The position numbers and the translations under genes are program-made. This document shows positions 1-7,231 of a stretch of DNA of 11,703 nt, piece after piece; the first letter of the stretch is position 1; each line of letters starts with the position of its first letter. The DNA comes from an uncultured Eubacteriales bacterium. Its GTDB lineage: Bacteria; Bacillota; Clostridia; Oscillospirales; Acutalibacteraceae. The stretch spans positions 1-11,703 of the forward strand of contig ONNU01000249.1 in assembly GCA_900319255.1 (NCBI GenBank). Reading direction: 5' to 3'. The notes under the pieces are model-generated. The model searched no databases. It worked only from the letters and a program-made list of their open reading frames with translations, and was not told the origin of the DNA.

Positions 1-196
1 CCATAGTTTTAGACCAATTGTGACTACTTCCATCCCAACCGGTATACGAGGTATCAAAGTAAATTGTAATTACATTTGCCGCACTTGTCTTGAAGGACTG
101 CATAGCAACAGAGAATACACTTGTAAGCAGCAGCAGAGCCGCCATAAAAAAGATCATCAGTCTGAACCCTTTATCGGTTTTTCTGATCATATTCAT
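1..196 (-). CDS. Secreted protein, N-terminal fragment (cut by window edge)
   Basis: This is an open frame on the minus strand with no stop from 196 to the window edge, 65 codons. It starts MNMIRKTDKGFRLMIFF, a basic n-region, followed by a hydrophobic core (about residues 14-31) ending near SVAMQSFKTSAA, so it is a Sec signal peptide. The mature part begins ANVITIYFDTSYTGW, a beta-strand-like stretch rich in aromatic residues. Such starts occur in secreted carbohydrate-active or surface proteins of ruminococci, with starch-binding-like modules one possibility, but 40 residues are too few to name a family. A GGGGAG ribosome binding site lies 4 bases before the ATG at 196 and 10 before the ATG at 190, so either may be the start. 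It diverges from the 769 operon and has a good promoter candidate at 349-377. That it is a real gene is fairly sure; its function is unknown. Confidence 0.75.
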   Translation of the reverse strand, partial: MNMIRKTDKGFRLMIFFMAALLLLTSVFSVAMQSFKTSAANVITIYFDTSYTGWDGSSHNWSKTM

Positions 197-348
197 CTCA
201 CTCCCCATCCCGGATAATGTCTTTCTTCACTCTGCCTGCCATCTCTGACCGGCATTGTATATTTGCCGTTTATTGCGTTCCGCTGTAAATATTCATCACT
301 GCGGTGCAATAAATTGTGTTTCAATAATGTTACTTTAAATCAATTTCC

Positions 349-377
349 ATTTTATCACCATTATACATTTTTGTCAA
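349..377 (-). promoter_or_regulatory. Sigma-A-type promoter for the left-edge secreted gene
   Basis: On the minus strand a perfect TTGACA (377-372) is followed after 17 bases by TAAAAT (354-349). Transcription would start near 342 and leave a leader of about 145 bases before the ATG at 196. The match is by eye, and other weaker boxes exist in this AT-rich stretch. Confidence 0.5.
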
Positions 378-630
378 TGACATTTTATGATTTTTTATTA
401 ATTATCAAATATTTATTCCCGTTAATAATCTCAAAACCCGCTTATATCCTGATAAAATGCTACAAATTTAAGATATTTTCCATTGTAATTCTTTTGTGGG
501 ATTATTGCTTTTCTGGTATTTCTGCGCCAAAGCGCACTTTGTATTCGTGACTTGTCACCACCTCGCTTTTATTCCACTTTTCTCAGGTGAGATCTGTTTC
601 AGAGCCTGACTGTATACGTCTGACCGGGCT

Positions 631-649
631 TTTACATTATATATGTAAA
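631..649. promoter_or_regulatory. Palindromic operator candidate (TTTACAT / ATGTAAA)
   Basis: There is a perfect 7-base inverted repeat, TTTACAT-TATAT-ATGTAAA, about 30 bases upstream of the -35 box of the 769 operon. The half-site TTTACAT recurs at 678-684, overlapping that -35 box. Two or three copies of a half-site around a promoter suggest a protein binding site, but in AT-rich DNA chance palindromes are common. Confidence 0.35.
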
Positions 650-677
650 TAATTCAGCTTTTCATCGGCTAAAACAC

Positions 678-706
678 TTTACATTGACCGCCAAAAATAG
701 TAAAAT
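678..706 (+). promoter_or_regulatory. Promoter candidate for the 769 operon
   Basis: TTTACA (678-683), a 17-base spacer, then TAAAAT (701-706), with the start codon 63 bases beyond. A second -35 possibility, TTGACC at 684-689, lacks a good -10 at the right distance. It is the best candidate for driving the membrane protein, HAD phosphatase and queH. Confidence 0.5.
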
Positions 707-768
707 GAATATGTATTTATTAATGTATGCCCCTTTCCGGCGCATATTGTTCTGAGGTGATAGCTTTT

Positions 769-2901
769 ATGCTGAAAAACAGATTTCTGAAAATTGTTCT
801 TCTGCTGACTGCAGGGGTGGCTGCAATGCTCTTTTTCTGCTCCTGCGGGGAAAAGGCTCCTGAAAATGTGGAATATTCTACCTTCCTCAATGTCAGCTCC
901 TCTTTCTCAGGCTCGAGAACTGTCAAGATCTCCTACCCCGCTTCGGTCATCGAACCCGGCTCACAGACCGCCGATGATCTCGACAGCGTTATTACTAAAA
1001 ACTGCCCCTCCTCCATGACCTTTACAAAGGACAGGAGCGACGACAGGATAGCTTATGTTTTTACCCTCGCTTTCTCTTCATATTCGGATTATACCTCCAA
1101 GCTTTCTGATATCCTCGGAAACCCTCCGGTGGTCACTTTCTCAAATCCGAATACCCCCCTCACAAAGGGCTGGCGCATCAGCGAGGATTTCCAGAGCTGT
1201 CAGCTTTTCGGCTGGATCGACAAAAGAGCTGCGGCTGAGGGCATTACCCTAACCGACGCCAAAAGCGCCGAGACCGAAACCAAGGTCACCTTCGGCAATA
1301 CCACCGTTGACACCGAGCCTGCTATCACCGTCAACAAGCTCAACGGTCAGCCTATCGAAAAGATCACCGTTGTGACTGTCAATAAGACAAATCAGAATGA
1401 ATCAAAATATGACAGGACTATCACCTTTACCGTTACCCAGAATACCTTTGATTCTCTGGGCGACAAGCTGACGGAGTATTTTTCTTCCGTCACCGACACC
1501 TCCGCTTCATCGGAATGGCTGCTGGAAAACGACAAATACATATATACCGTCAATTTCGCAGATATCAGCATGAAGCAGCTTGAGGGCTATACAAACAGGC
1601 TTCTTTCCTCAGTTTACGGCGATGTATCATATGTTGACAAGACTGTGGGAAATACCGCCCTCGCTTATCAGAACAGCTTCACCGAAACGCTGGATTTCTC
1701 TAATTATGTAGGACCGGGAAATTCTGATGTTCCTGTGGAATACAGCTACTCCCTGCTCAATGATTCCACCCTTGACGAATGCAGGATCTATTCCGATCTG
1801 CGCTGGATCACCGCTGAGGACGTTCTCAAGGAAAACAACCCCGGAAAGATCGCAGCTGTCAGAAACAGAGCGCCCTCCCTCACCGTCAGGATCAATGACG
1901 GCAAACAGTATGTTCCCAAAAGCATTGATATAAATGTAACGCCTGTAGGCACGGATAATATAAAGAAAAGCATTTCCTTTGTATATGATATCGCTCAGGA
2001 CGGCTATGAGGCTTCGGATTATACCGCCTCCTATTTCACACCTCTCGGCATGATCCCCAGCCAGACCGTGGATCAGGGCAACGCTGTCTGCACAATAACC
2101 CTCAGCGGAACCGCCGCCGAGCTTAATTCCAAGCTTACAGATATTTTCGGCGACAATAATCTTATCACCATGTCCACAAGCGTTCCCTTTATGACACTGC
2201 GGACAAAGAAGCATATTGACGATAATGTTGATTTTTCCGCTTTACTCGTGGGAAAAAATTCCGATACGCCGGTAAATTATACCATCGTCCCCGCTGATAA
2301 CGAGCTGGCTGAGGAAATGACCATCCGCCATGAAACTGATGAAGCGGATACCAGTATCGAGCCTGATGAGGAAGGAAAATATACCATCGGTCTGGGGGAC
2401 AGCAAGGGTCATATCAGATTTACTGTCTCTGCGCCGAATATTACCGATATTATCATTTTCTGCGCAATAGGATTTATTATGATACTTGTGACTGCGGGCT
2501 TTATCTTCGTTCTCCGCAGACAAAAGCCTATGAAGCCTGCTCTTGAGGACAGCGGCGAGCCGTCTCCGGAGGGTCTGCCTGAGGGGGAAAGTCCTGCTCA
2601 AAGCGCAAAATTCGCAAAGGTAAAGCGCACAAGAAAGCTTCCCCCGAAGCGTAATTCTAAAAACAACAGCAAAGCCGATACCAATCCGGATCCCGCAGAA
2701 AGGCACAGCAGCTCCGGCAGCTCCGGCAATTCAAACAATTCAGGCAGCACACGTCAGGGCGAGGGCAGAAAGCCTTCCTCCGAAAGAAGCCCGAAAACCG
2801 CAGCAGTCCGAAAAACCGGCCCGACCGGCTCGACCGGCGACAGCCGCCGCAAAAAGCCTGAAAATGACAAAGACCGCCATGAAGGAGCTGACAAAAAATG
2901 A
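769..2901 (+). CDS. Membrane-anchored surface protein with internal repeats and a cationic cytoplasmic tail
   Basis: I do not recognise the family. The 710-residue protein starts MLKNRFLKIV with a signal-like segment (residues 7-24) running into LFFCSCGEK, an imperfect lipobox with Cys26 the likely modified residue. Residues 50-555 are an extracellular beta-rich region with three related units. Each has an xYTVxF-like strand and a helix of the SKLTDIFGD type (about 94-118, 257-284, 439-462), and the second and third units also share a VDFSxLVG/PVxY segment. A transmembrane helix (about 559-583) ends in RRQK, so the last 125 residues should be cytoplasmic. That tail is disordered-looking, rich in Ser, Gly, Lys, Arg and Pro. 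The start at 769 is preferred over an in-frame ATG at 727 because GAGGTG sits 9 bases upstream and the signal peptide then begins at residue 1. Its stop overlaps the next start (ATGA), so it is cotranscribed with a HAD phosphatase. Confidence 0.85.
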   Translation: MLKNRFLKIVLLLTAGVAAMLFFCSCGEKAPENVEYSTFLNVSSSFSGSRTVKISYPASVIEPGSQTADDLDSVITKNCPSSMTFTKDRSDDRIAYVFTLAFSSYSDYTSKLSDILGNPPVVTFSNPNTPLTKGWRISEDFQSCQLFGWIDKRAAAEGITLTDAKSAETETKVTFGNTTVDTEPAITVNKLNGQPIEKITVVTVNKTNQNESKYDRTITFTVTQNTFDSLGDKLTEYFSSVTDTSASSEWLLENDKYIYTVNFADISMKQLEGYTNRLLSSVYGDVSYVDKTVGNTALAYQNSFTETLDFSNYVGPGNSDVPVEYSYSLLNDSTLDECRIYSDLRWITAEDVLKENNPGKIAAVRNRAPSLTVRINDGKQYVPKSIDINVTPVGTDNIKKSISFVYDIAQDGYEASDYTASYFTPLGMIPSQTVDQGNAVCTITLSGTAAELNSKLTDIFGDNNLITMSTSVPFMTLRTKKHIDDNVDFSALLVGKNSDTPVNYTIVPADNELAEEMTIRHETDEADTSIEPDEEGKYTIGLGDSKGHIRFTVSAPNITDIIIFCAIGFIMILVTAGFIFVLRRQKPMKPALEDSGEPSPEGLPEGESPAQSAKFAKVKRTRKLPPKRNSKNNSKADTNPDPAERHSSSGSSGNSNNSGSTRQGEGRKPSSERSPKTAAVRKTGPTGSTGDSRRKKPENDKDRHEGADKK

Positions 2902-3560
2902 AAACAAAATTAGTTATCTTTGATCTTGACGGAACATTGGTCAATTCGCTGTATGACTTAGCGGACGCGGTGAATTACGCTCTGGCGAAAAACGGTCTGC
3001 CCACACACGAAAGAGAAAAATACCGCTTTATGGTAGGAAACGGCAGGTCAGTCCTTGCAGACCGGGCTATGATGATACCCGAAGGCAGCGACAGCGAGCT
3101 GAAAAGAGCAGTGCTTGCCGATTACGATCATTACTACGGCGGGCATTACAAGGACAATACCCGTCCATACGAAGGAACAGCAGAGCTGCTGAAAGCCCTT
3201 GATGAAAGGGGCGTGGGGTACTGCGTGCTTTCAAACAAGCCCGATTTCTTTACCAAAGCCATAATTTCAGAGCTGTTCCCCGGCTCAGATTTTGCATATG
3301 TAATGGGAAAGCGGGACGAATTCCCCACAAAGCCCGATCCTGCCTCAGTCAATGCTGTGATGAGGGAGCTTTCGGTGACAGCGGAGGAATGTCTGTATAT
3401 CGGCGACAGCAATGTTGATATGAAGACTGCTGCCAATGCCGGTATTGAAAGCGTGGGTGTAAGCTGGGGCTTCCGTTCTGTGGAGGAGCTTGAAGCAGCG
3501 GGAGCTTCTCATATCGCAGATGTTCCCGGAGATATCCTTAAATATCTGAAAGAGCAGTGA
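2898..3560 (+). CDS. HAD-family phosphatase, phosphoglycolate phosphatase-like
   Basis: A cytoplasmic haloacid dehalogenase-superfamily hydrolase, 220 residues, the usual length for the Gph/PGMB group. The catalytic motifs are all present: DLDGT with nucleophile Asp9 and acid/base Asp11, the LSNK motif with Ser112, Lys145 in TKPDP, and the acidic metal-binding motif GDSNVD (Asp170, Asp174). Between motif I and the SNK segment (about residues 15-85) lies a helical C1 cap, which fits small phosphorylated substrates. By family it hydrolyses a phosphate monoester with Mg2+. Phosphoglycolate, pyrophosphate or a sugar phosphate are all possible, and the sequence does not decide among them. The ATG overlaps the TGA of the membrane protein gene, with GGAG at 2883-2886, so translation is probably coupled. 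queH follows after 24 bases. Confidence 0.9.
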   Translation: MKTKLVIFDLDGTLVNSLYDLADAVNYALAKNGLPTHEREKYRFMVGNGRSVLADRAMMIPEGSDSELKRAVLADYDHYYGGHYKDNTRPYEGTAELLKALDERGVGYCVLSNKPDFFTKAIISELFPGSDFAYVMGKRDEFPTKPDPASVNAVMRELSVTAEECLYIGDSNVDMKTAANAGIESVGVSWGFRSVEELEAAGASHIADVPGDILKYLKEQ

Positions 3561-3584
3561 AAGCCTGCCGCAAAGGAGTAAACC

Positions 3585-4202
3585 ATGAAGCAGATGCCAA
3601 AGGTCAATTATCAGCTCATACTTGACAAGGAGCTTGAAAAAATAACAGCCCTGGACAAGCGTCCGGGGCTTCTTCTTCACGCCTGCTGCGCGCCCTGCAG
3701 CAGCTATGTTCTTGAATATCTGGAAAAATATTTCGATATCACCGTATTCTTTTACAATCCGAATATTTCCCCGGAAAGCGAATATCTGCACCGTGTCGGC
3801 GAAATAAAAAGGCTTATCAGCGAAATGTGTCCCCGGGTGTCATTTCTGGAGGGAAAATATGAGCCGAAGCGTTTCTATGAAATGGCAAAGGGTCTGGAAA
3901 ACGAGCCTGAACGGGGGGCAAGATGTCTGAAATGCTACCGTCTGCGGCTTGAAGAGGCTGCCATTGCCGCAAAGGAGCAGGGCAGCGATTATTTCACCAC
4001 CACCCTGTCCATCTCCCCCCAGAAGGACAGCGCTGTGCTAAACACTATCGGCAAAGAAGTCAGCGGACAATACGGCGTTCCCTATCTTTTTTCCGATTTC
4101 AAAAAAAGAGGAGGCTACAAGCGCTCCATAGAATTATCCGCCGAATACCACCTCTACCGCCAGAACTTCTGCGGATGCGTTTTTTCCAGAAATAGTGATT
4201 AA
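3585..4202 (+). CDS. queH: Epoxyqueuosine reductase QueH
   Basis: This enzyme does the last step of queuosine synthesis, reducing epoxyqueuosine to queuosine at the wobble position of tRNAs with GUN anticodons. QueH (formerly DUF208) is the non-cobalamin alternative to QueG and carries an iron-sulfur cluster. The 205-residue protein shows the family's cysteine motifs: HACCAPC (Cys34, 35, 38), ARCLKCY (Cys114, 117) and FCGC near the C terminus (Cys196, 198). It also has the FYNPNI and FTTTLSISPQKD segments typical of the family. The start at 3585 is chosen for AAGGAG six bases upstream; an in-frame ATG at 3594 is possible. It is the last gene of the plus-strand operon. No other queuosine gene is in the window, so salvage versus full synthesis cannot be judged. 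Confidence 0.95.
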   Translation: MKQMPKVNYQLILDKELEKITALDKRPGLLLHACCAPCSSYVLEYLEKYFDITVFFYNPNISPESEYLHRVGEIKRLISEMCPRVSFLEGKYEPKRFYEMAKGLENEPERGARCLKCYRLRLEEAAIAAKEQGSDYFTTTLSISPQKDSAVLNTIGKEVSGQYGVPYLFSDFKKRGGYKRSIELSAEYHLYRQNFCGCVFSRNSD

Positions 4203-4320
4203 TTGAATTTGGAATTTGGAAAGTGGAAAGTGGAATTTAATTGAATTATTGATCGGGAATGTACGAAAGATAATATCTTTTTCATTATTAATTTTTCAGT
4301 TTTCAATTTTCAGTAAAATA
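4203..4320. repeat. AT-rich intergenic element with heptad tandem repeats at both ends
   Basis: The left end carries five 7-base units in a row (4205-4239): GAATTTG twice, GAAAGTG twice, GAATTTA. The right end carries three 7-base units (4293-4313), TTTTCAG, TTTTCAA, TTTTCAG. On the other strand these are CTGAAAA/TTGAAAA units, so both ends point purine-rich GAA heptads inward, each followed by an AATTAAT/ATTGA-like stretch. The middle has a 15-base palindrome, AAAGAT-AAT-ATCTTT (4266-4280). The structure resembles a small non-autonomous repeat element. No coding potential was seen. Confidence 0.55.
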
Positions 4321-4324
4321 AATT

Positions 4325-4351
4325 CGGCGGCTGGCTTTGTGCCTGCCGCCG
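4325..4351. terminator. Hairpin terminator between convergent queH and the ABC operon
   Basis: The arms CGGCGGCTGGC and GCCTGCCGCCG pair over 11 positions with one mismatch around a TTTGT loop. It lies 8 bases beyond the stop of the ABC ATPase gene. On the minus strand it is followed by a T-rich stretch (AATTTATTTT), so it should end the ABC transcript. On the plus strand the following bases are not a clean T run, so it may act only weakly for queH. Confidence 0.8.
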
Positions 4352-4359
4352 ATTATCAT

Positions 4360-5115
4360 TTATAGTACGCTTTTCAGGAAATCTCTGAGCCGTTCGTTTT
4401 TGGGGTTGGTAAAGACATCCTCGGGGGGTCCGTCCTCACGGATCTTTCCTTCGTCTATGAATATCGCTCTTGTTGATACTCCCTTTGCAAATCCCATTTC
4501 GTGAGTTACAACTACCATCGTCATACCCTGCTCGGCAAGCCTGTTCATGATATTCAGAACTTCGTTTACCATCTCCGGGTCAAGGGCAGATGTGGGCTCG
4601 TCAAAAAGCATTACATCGGGATTCATCGCAAGAGAACGGGCGATGGCAACTCTCTGCTTCTGTCCGCCGGAAAGCTGTGACGGATAATTGTCGGCTTTCT
4701 CCGCAAGCCCTACCATCTCCAGAAGCTCCATCGCCTTCTTTTCCGCCTCCGGCTTGGTCATCAGCTTGAGCTTGACCGGGGCAAGCATAATATTTTTCTT
4801 GACCGTCATATTGCCGAAAAGATTGAACTGCTGGAAAACCATACCGATCTTTTCTCTGACTCTGCGGATATCAACACCTCTTTCGGTGATATCCTCGCCC
4901 TCGAAAATGATCTTTCCTCCGGTGGGCTCTTCAAGAAGATTGAGAGAGCGTATAAATGTAGACTTTCCGCAGCCGGAAGGGCCTATTACGGAAATAACCT
5001 CGCCCTTGCAGATGTCGATGGAAATGTCGTCAAGCACAAGATTATCCCCGAAGGACTTGCTCAGGTTCTCGACCCTGATAAGAACATCTCCGGTTTTTTT
5101 AGCTTTATCGCTCAT
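4360..5115 (-). CDS. Polar amino acid ABC transporter, ATP-binding subunit
   Basis: The ATPase of an amino acid importer of the GlnQ/HisP/ArtM type. It hydrolyses ATP on the inner face of the membrane to drive the neighbouring permease. The 251-residue protein has Walker [10 protein letters not shown] (residues 45-53), Q-loop FQQF (Gln95), signature LSGGQKQR (148-155), Walker [15 protein letters not shown] (168-181) and H-loop His205. Everything needed for activity is present and the length is normal for the family. Its start overlaps the permease stop by 11 bases, and a GAGGAG site sits about 10 bases upstream inside the permease gene, so the two are coupled. It is the last gene of the receptor-permease-ATPase operon and is followed at once by a hairpin terminator. 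The transported amino acid cannot be told from this subunit. Confidence 0.95.
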   Translation of the reverse strand: MSDKAKKTGDVLIRVENLSKSFGDNLVLDDISIDICKGEVISVIGPSGCGKSTFIRSLNLLEEPTGGKIIFEGEDITERGVDIRRVREKIGMVFQQFNLFGNMTVKKNIMLAPVKLKLMTKPEAEKKAMELLEMVGLAEKADNYPSQLSGGQKQRVAIARSLAMNPDVMLFDEPTSALDPEMVNEVLNIMNRLAEQGMTMVVVTHEMGFAKGVSTRAIFIDEGKIREDGPPEDVFTNPKNERLRDFLKSVL

Positions 5116-6178
5116 TTTTCTTCAATCTCCTCTCTAACTTGGATACGCCTGCCGAAAGCAGAACAACAATCAACAGATAGATCAAAGCAACTGCAATAAG
5201 CGGAATGAATGCTTCATATGTCAGGCTTCGGATAATATCTCCGCCCTTTGTGAGATCCATAAGTCCGATATAACCGGAAATGGAGGTTTCCTTGAGCAGC
5301 GAGATAAATTCATTGCCCAGAGCAGGAAGGATATTCTTGAATGCCTGGGGAAGAATTATATTTATCATGGTAGTTGAAAAGCTCAGCCCGAGACTTTTGC
5401 CGGCTTCAAACTGACCGTCGTCTATGGACATGATACCGGAACGCACTACCTCTGAAACATATGCCGCAGAATTGATGCCGAATGCGATTATCGCTACGAT
5501 CAGCTTATCTATATCCACCGATGCAAATATTACAAAGTAAATTATCAGCAGCTGGATCATTACAGGCGTGCCTCTGATAATGGTGATATACAGCTTTGCT
5601 ATGAAATTCAGCACCGGAAGAGAACCGTTCTTGTCATGGGCTACCCTTATGATAGCCAGCAGGAAGCCCAGCACCGTTCCTATCGCCATTGCAAATAATG
5701 TGATTATTATTGTATTGAGCAAGCCCCATGCAAGAAATGTCCATCTTTCATCCTTGATGAAATTGTCGTATAATCTCTGGAGAATTTCCGGCTGGAGCAG
5801 ACCTGCGTCACCCTGAGAGAAAAAATCATCCGCAACGGATGACTCCGCTTTTTCTGATGTCTGCTTTGAGCTTTCAGCAGCCGATGATGCAGCCGGGCTT
5901 TCCGCTGCGGATGCCTCAGATGAAGACCCGGAGCTTTCGCCTGTTGCGGAAACCGATGTTTCCTCTGCGCTCGCCTCCTCTTTTACAGAAGTCTCATCTG
6001 CCGTAGCAGACGGCTCCTGATCCTGAGACTGTGACTCTGACGCCGACGCCTGCAAAACCGTATCAGCTGCGCTGTCCTCAGCCTGAGCGCTCACGCCGAA
6101 GGAAAACAGACAAAACAGCGCGCCTGCTGCAAGAATGACTGCGATAAGCCTGTTCATTCTTTTCATTTTCCTTTTCAT
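5105..6178 (-). CDS. Amino acid ABC transporter permease with N-terminal signal and acidic linker
   Basis: Membrane subunit of the importer, HisM/GlnP family. The transport domain (about residues 146-350 of 357) has TM segments starting at [17 protein letters not shown], the [12 protein letters not shown] segment, and the ATPase-coupling EAA loop [10 protein letters not shown] (258-267), and ends in a basic tail. Family members are usually about 220 residues. Here the transport domain is preceded by a signal-like helix (residues 9-33, ending GVSAQA) and about 85 residues (34-118) made almost only of Ser, Ala, Glu, Thr, Gln and Asp, with no aromatic residue until FF at 119-120. The start at 6178 is preferred over an in-frame GTG at 6262 because GGAGGA precedes it by 6-7 bases and the signal segment then begins at once. 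In some Firmicutes a receptor domain is fused in this position; here only the leader and linker are seen. Confidence 0.9.
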   Translation of the reverse strand: MKRKMKRMNRLIAVILAAGALFCLFSFGVSAQAEDSAADTVLQASASESQSQDQEPSATADETSVKEEASAEETSVSATGESSGSSSEASAAESPAASSAAESSKQTSEKAESSVADDFFSQGDAGLLQPEILQRLYDNFIKDERWTFLAWGLLNTIIITLFAMAIGTVLGFLLAIIRVAHDKNGSLPVLNFIAKLYITIIRGTPVMIQLLIIYFVIFASVDIDKLIVAIIAFGINSAAYVSEVVRSGIMSIDDGQFEAGKSLGLSFSTTMINIILPQAFKNILPALGNEFISLLKETSISGYIGLMDLTKGGDIIRSLTYEAFIPLIAVALIYLLIVVLLSAGVSKLERRLKKNER

Positions 6179-6272
6179 TTTACTTCCTCCTGTCCCATAA
6201 GAATTATCGCCGCCTGCCAGAAGCGGACGGCGAATAAAATTATAAGCTTTGCCTTTGCGCACTTATGCGGGA

Positions 6273-7118
6273 TCATTTTCTGACGATCATTACCTGCTTG
6301 GAGTTAGTATAGCTTTCAGTGAAATTGATCTGCTTTTTTCTGTCCTCAGTTACTGTAAAGCCTGCAAGACCGATATCAGCCTTACCTGAATTAACTGCGC
6401 TGATGATGGAGTCGAAAGCCATATCCTCTACCTTGAGCACCATGCCCAGCTTATCAGCAACAGCCTTGCCGATCTCAACATCTATACCGATGATATCGCT
6501 TGCTTCCTTATACTCATAGGGCGGGAACTCAGCGTTGGTAGCCATTTTAAGGGTATCGCCCTCTGTTACGGTCTGGGTATAATGATAAGAGCCTGCCTCA
6601 TCGCCGTCAGCGGGAATATAGCTGCTGATGATCTTACCGATAGTACCGTCCTCTTTAAGCTCCTTTAGCGCCTTGTTCACCTTATCAAGAAGATCCTGAT
6701 TATCCTTTTTTATAACAGCAGCGTAATCCTCGTTTGCAAATTCCTCAGGAAGGATCTCGATGCCGTCATTCTGTGAAACAAACACCTTAGCGGGCTGTTC
6801 ATCAATGATAACGCAGTCGACCTTGCCCTGAGTAAGAGCCATGATAGCGTCTGCGCCCTTATTGTATCTTTCAACCTTAGCGTCCTCTACATCACCGGCA
6901 TAGATATCGCCTGTTGTACCCAGCTGAACGCCGATCTTTTTGCCCTTGAGATCGTCAGCTGTCTGGATCTTTGCGGAATCGCCGGTATCAGCAGCTGTTG
7001 AAGCAGTATCAGCCTTGCTTTCACCTGATGAGCTGTCCTTTTTTCCACAGCCGGCAAGAACACTTACGCTGAGTGCAAGCACAGCAGCAATTGCCAGAAT
7101 TTTTTTAGTAGTTTTCAT
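6273..7118 (-). CDS. Amino acid ABC transporter receptor lipoprotein, circularly permuted family 3 fold
   Basis: This is the extracellular receptor that captures an amino acid for the importer. A signal peptide ends in the lipobox LAGC (Cys24), and a Ser/Ala/Asp-rich spacer runs to about residue 50. Next comes DLKGKKIGVQLGTTGD (56-71), DCVIIDEQPA (101-110) and the helix VNKALKELKEDGTIGKII (147-164); in ordinary family 3 receptors (GlnH, ArtJ) these form the second half. After a linker (about 168-188) comes KMATNAEFPPYEYKE (191-205), AGFTVTEDRKKQINF (252-266) and the terminal strand QVMIVRK (275-281), which normally form the first half. The order is therefore swapped, with both ends at the hinge. 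Ligand contacts expected from the family are kept (Phe198, Tyr201, Thr255, Arg260, Thr68/69, Asp106), so it should bind an amino acid. GGAG lies about 9 bases before the ATG. It is the first and probably most expressed gene of the operon; 94 bases separate it from the permease. Confidence 0.95.
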   Translation of the reverse strand: MKTTKKILAIAAVLALSVSVLAGCGKKDSSSGESKADTASTAADTGDSAKIQTADDLKGKKIGVQLGTTGDIYAGDVEDAKVERYNKGADAIMALTQGKVDCVIIDEQPAKVFVSQNDGIEILPEEFANEDYAAVIKKDNQDLLDKVNKALKELKEDGTIGKIISSYIPADGDEAGSYHYTQTVTEGDTLKMATNAEFPPYEYKEASDIIGIDVEIGKAVADKLGMVLKVEDMAFDSIISAVNSGKADIGLAGFTVTEDRKKQINFTESYTNSKQVMIVRK

Positions 7119-7165
7119 ATTTTTCTCTCCTGTTCAAACGAATATTATAAAAAACACTGTTTTGT

Positions 7166-7194
7166 ATTATAACACAAACCCCGGACTTATTCAA
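7166..7194 (-). promoter_or_regulatory. Sigma-A promoter of the amino acid ABC operon
   Basis: On the minus strand TTGAAT (7194-7189), a 17-base spacer, then TATAAT (7171-7166), which is preceded by TG in extended -10 position. Transcription would start near 7159, giving a leader of about 40 bases before the receptor ATG. It is one of the two best promoters in the window. Confidence 0.75.
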
Positions 7195-7209
7195 GCATTA
7201 TTCCACATT

Positions 7210-7231
7210 AAGCCCTGAAAAAGCCCTGAAA
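7210..7231. repeat. 11-base tandem repeat upstream of the ABC promoter
   Basis: Two exact copies of AAGCCCTGAAA lie end to end, 7210-7220 and 7221-7231, about 16 bases upstream of the -35 box of the ABC operon. One copy per helical turn puts both on the same face of DNA, as expected for a regulator binding site, but no protein is identified. Confidence 0.5.

Larger units (their letters stand above)
197..768. other. AT-rich divergent intergenic region, no gene
   Basis: This 572-base stretch separates the divergent genes at 196 (minus) and 769 (plus). Bases 300-500 are very AT-rich. The only long frame, plus strand 263-550, has a TTG start, no ribosome binding site and no recognisable composition, so I do not call it. 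Seen in the stretch are a minus-strand promoter candidate at 349-377, a plus-strand one at 678-706, a perfect palindrome at 631-649, and a short palindrome GTGAC-TT-GTCAC at 547-558. I found no tRNA, riboswitch or strong terminator here. Confidence 0.6.

Noticed and set aside
20..217. 65-codon plus-strand frame at the left edge
   Set aside because: It is antisense to a convincing signal peptide with a ribosome binding site on the minus strand (1-196).
263..550. 95-codon plus-strand frame in the left intergenic region
   Set aside because: TTG start, no ribosome binding site, Phe/Tyr/Ile-rich composition typical of translated AT-rich noncoding DNA, and it crosses the minus-strand promoter candidate.
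1627..2214. 195-codon minus-strand frame inside the membrane protein gene
   Set aside because: It is antisense to the continuous 710-codon gene, has no ribosome binding site and no recognisable domain; it arises from codon bias of the real gene.
6179..6262. Upstream GTG extension of the permease gene
   Set aside because: GGAGGA directly precedes the ATG at 6178, the extension adds a non-signal-like arginine-rich stretch, and the signal helix fits the ATG start.
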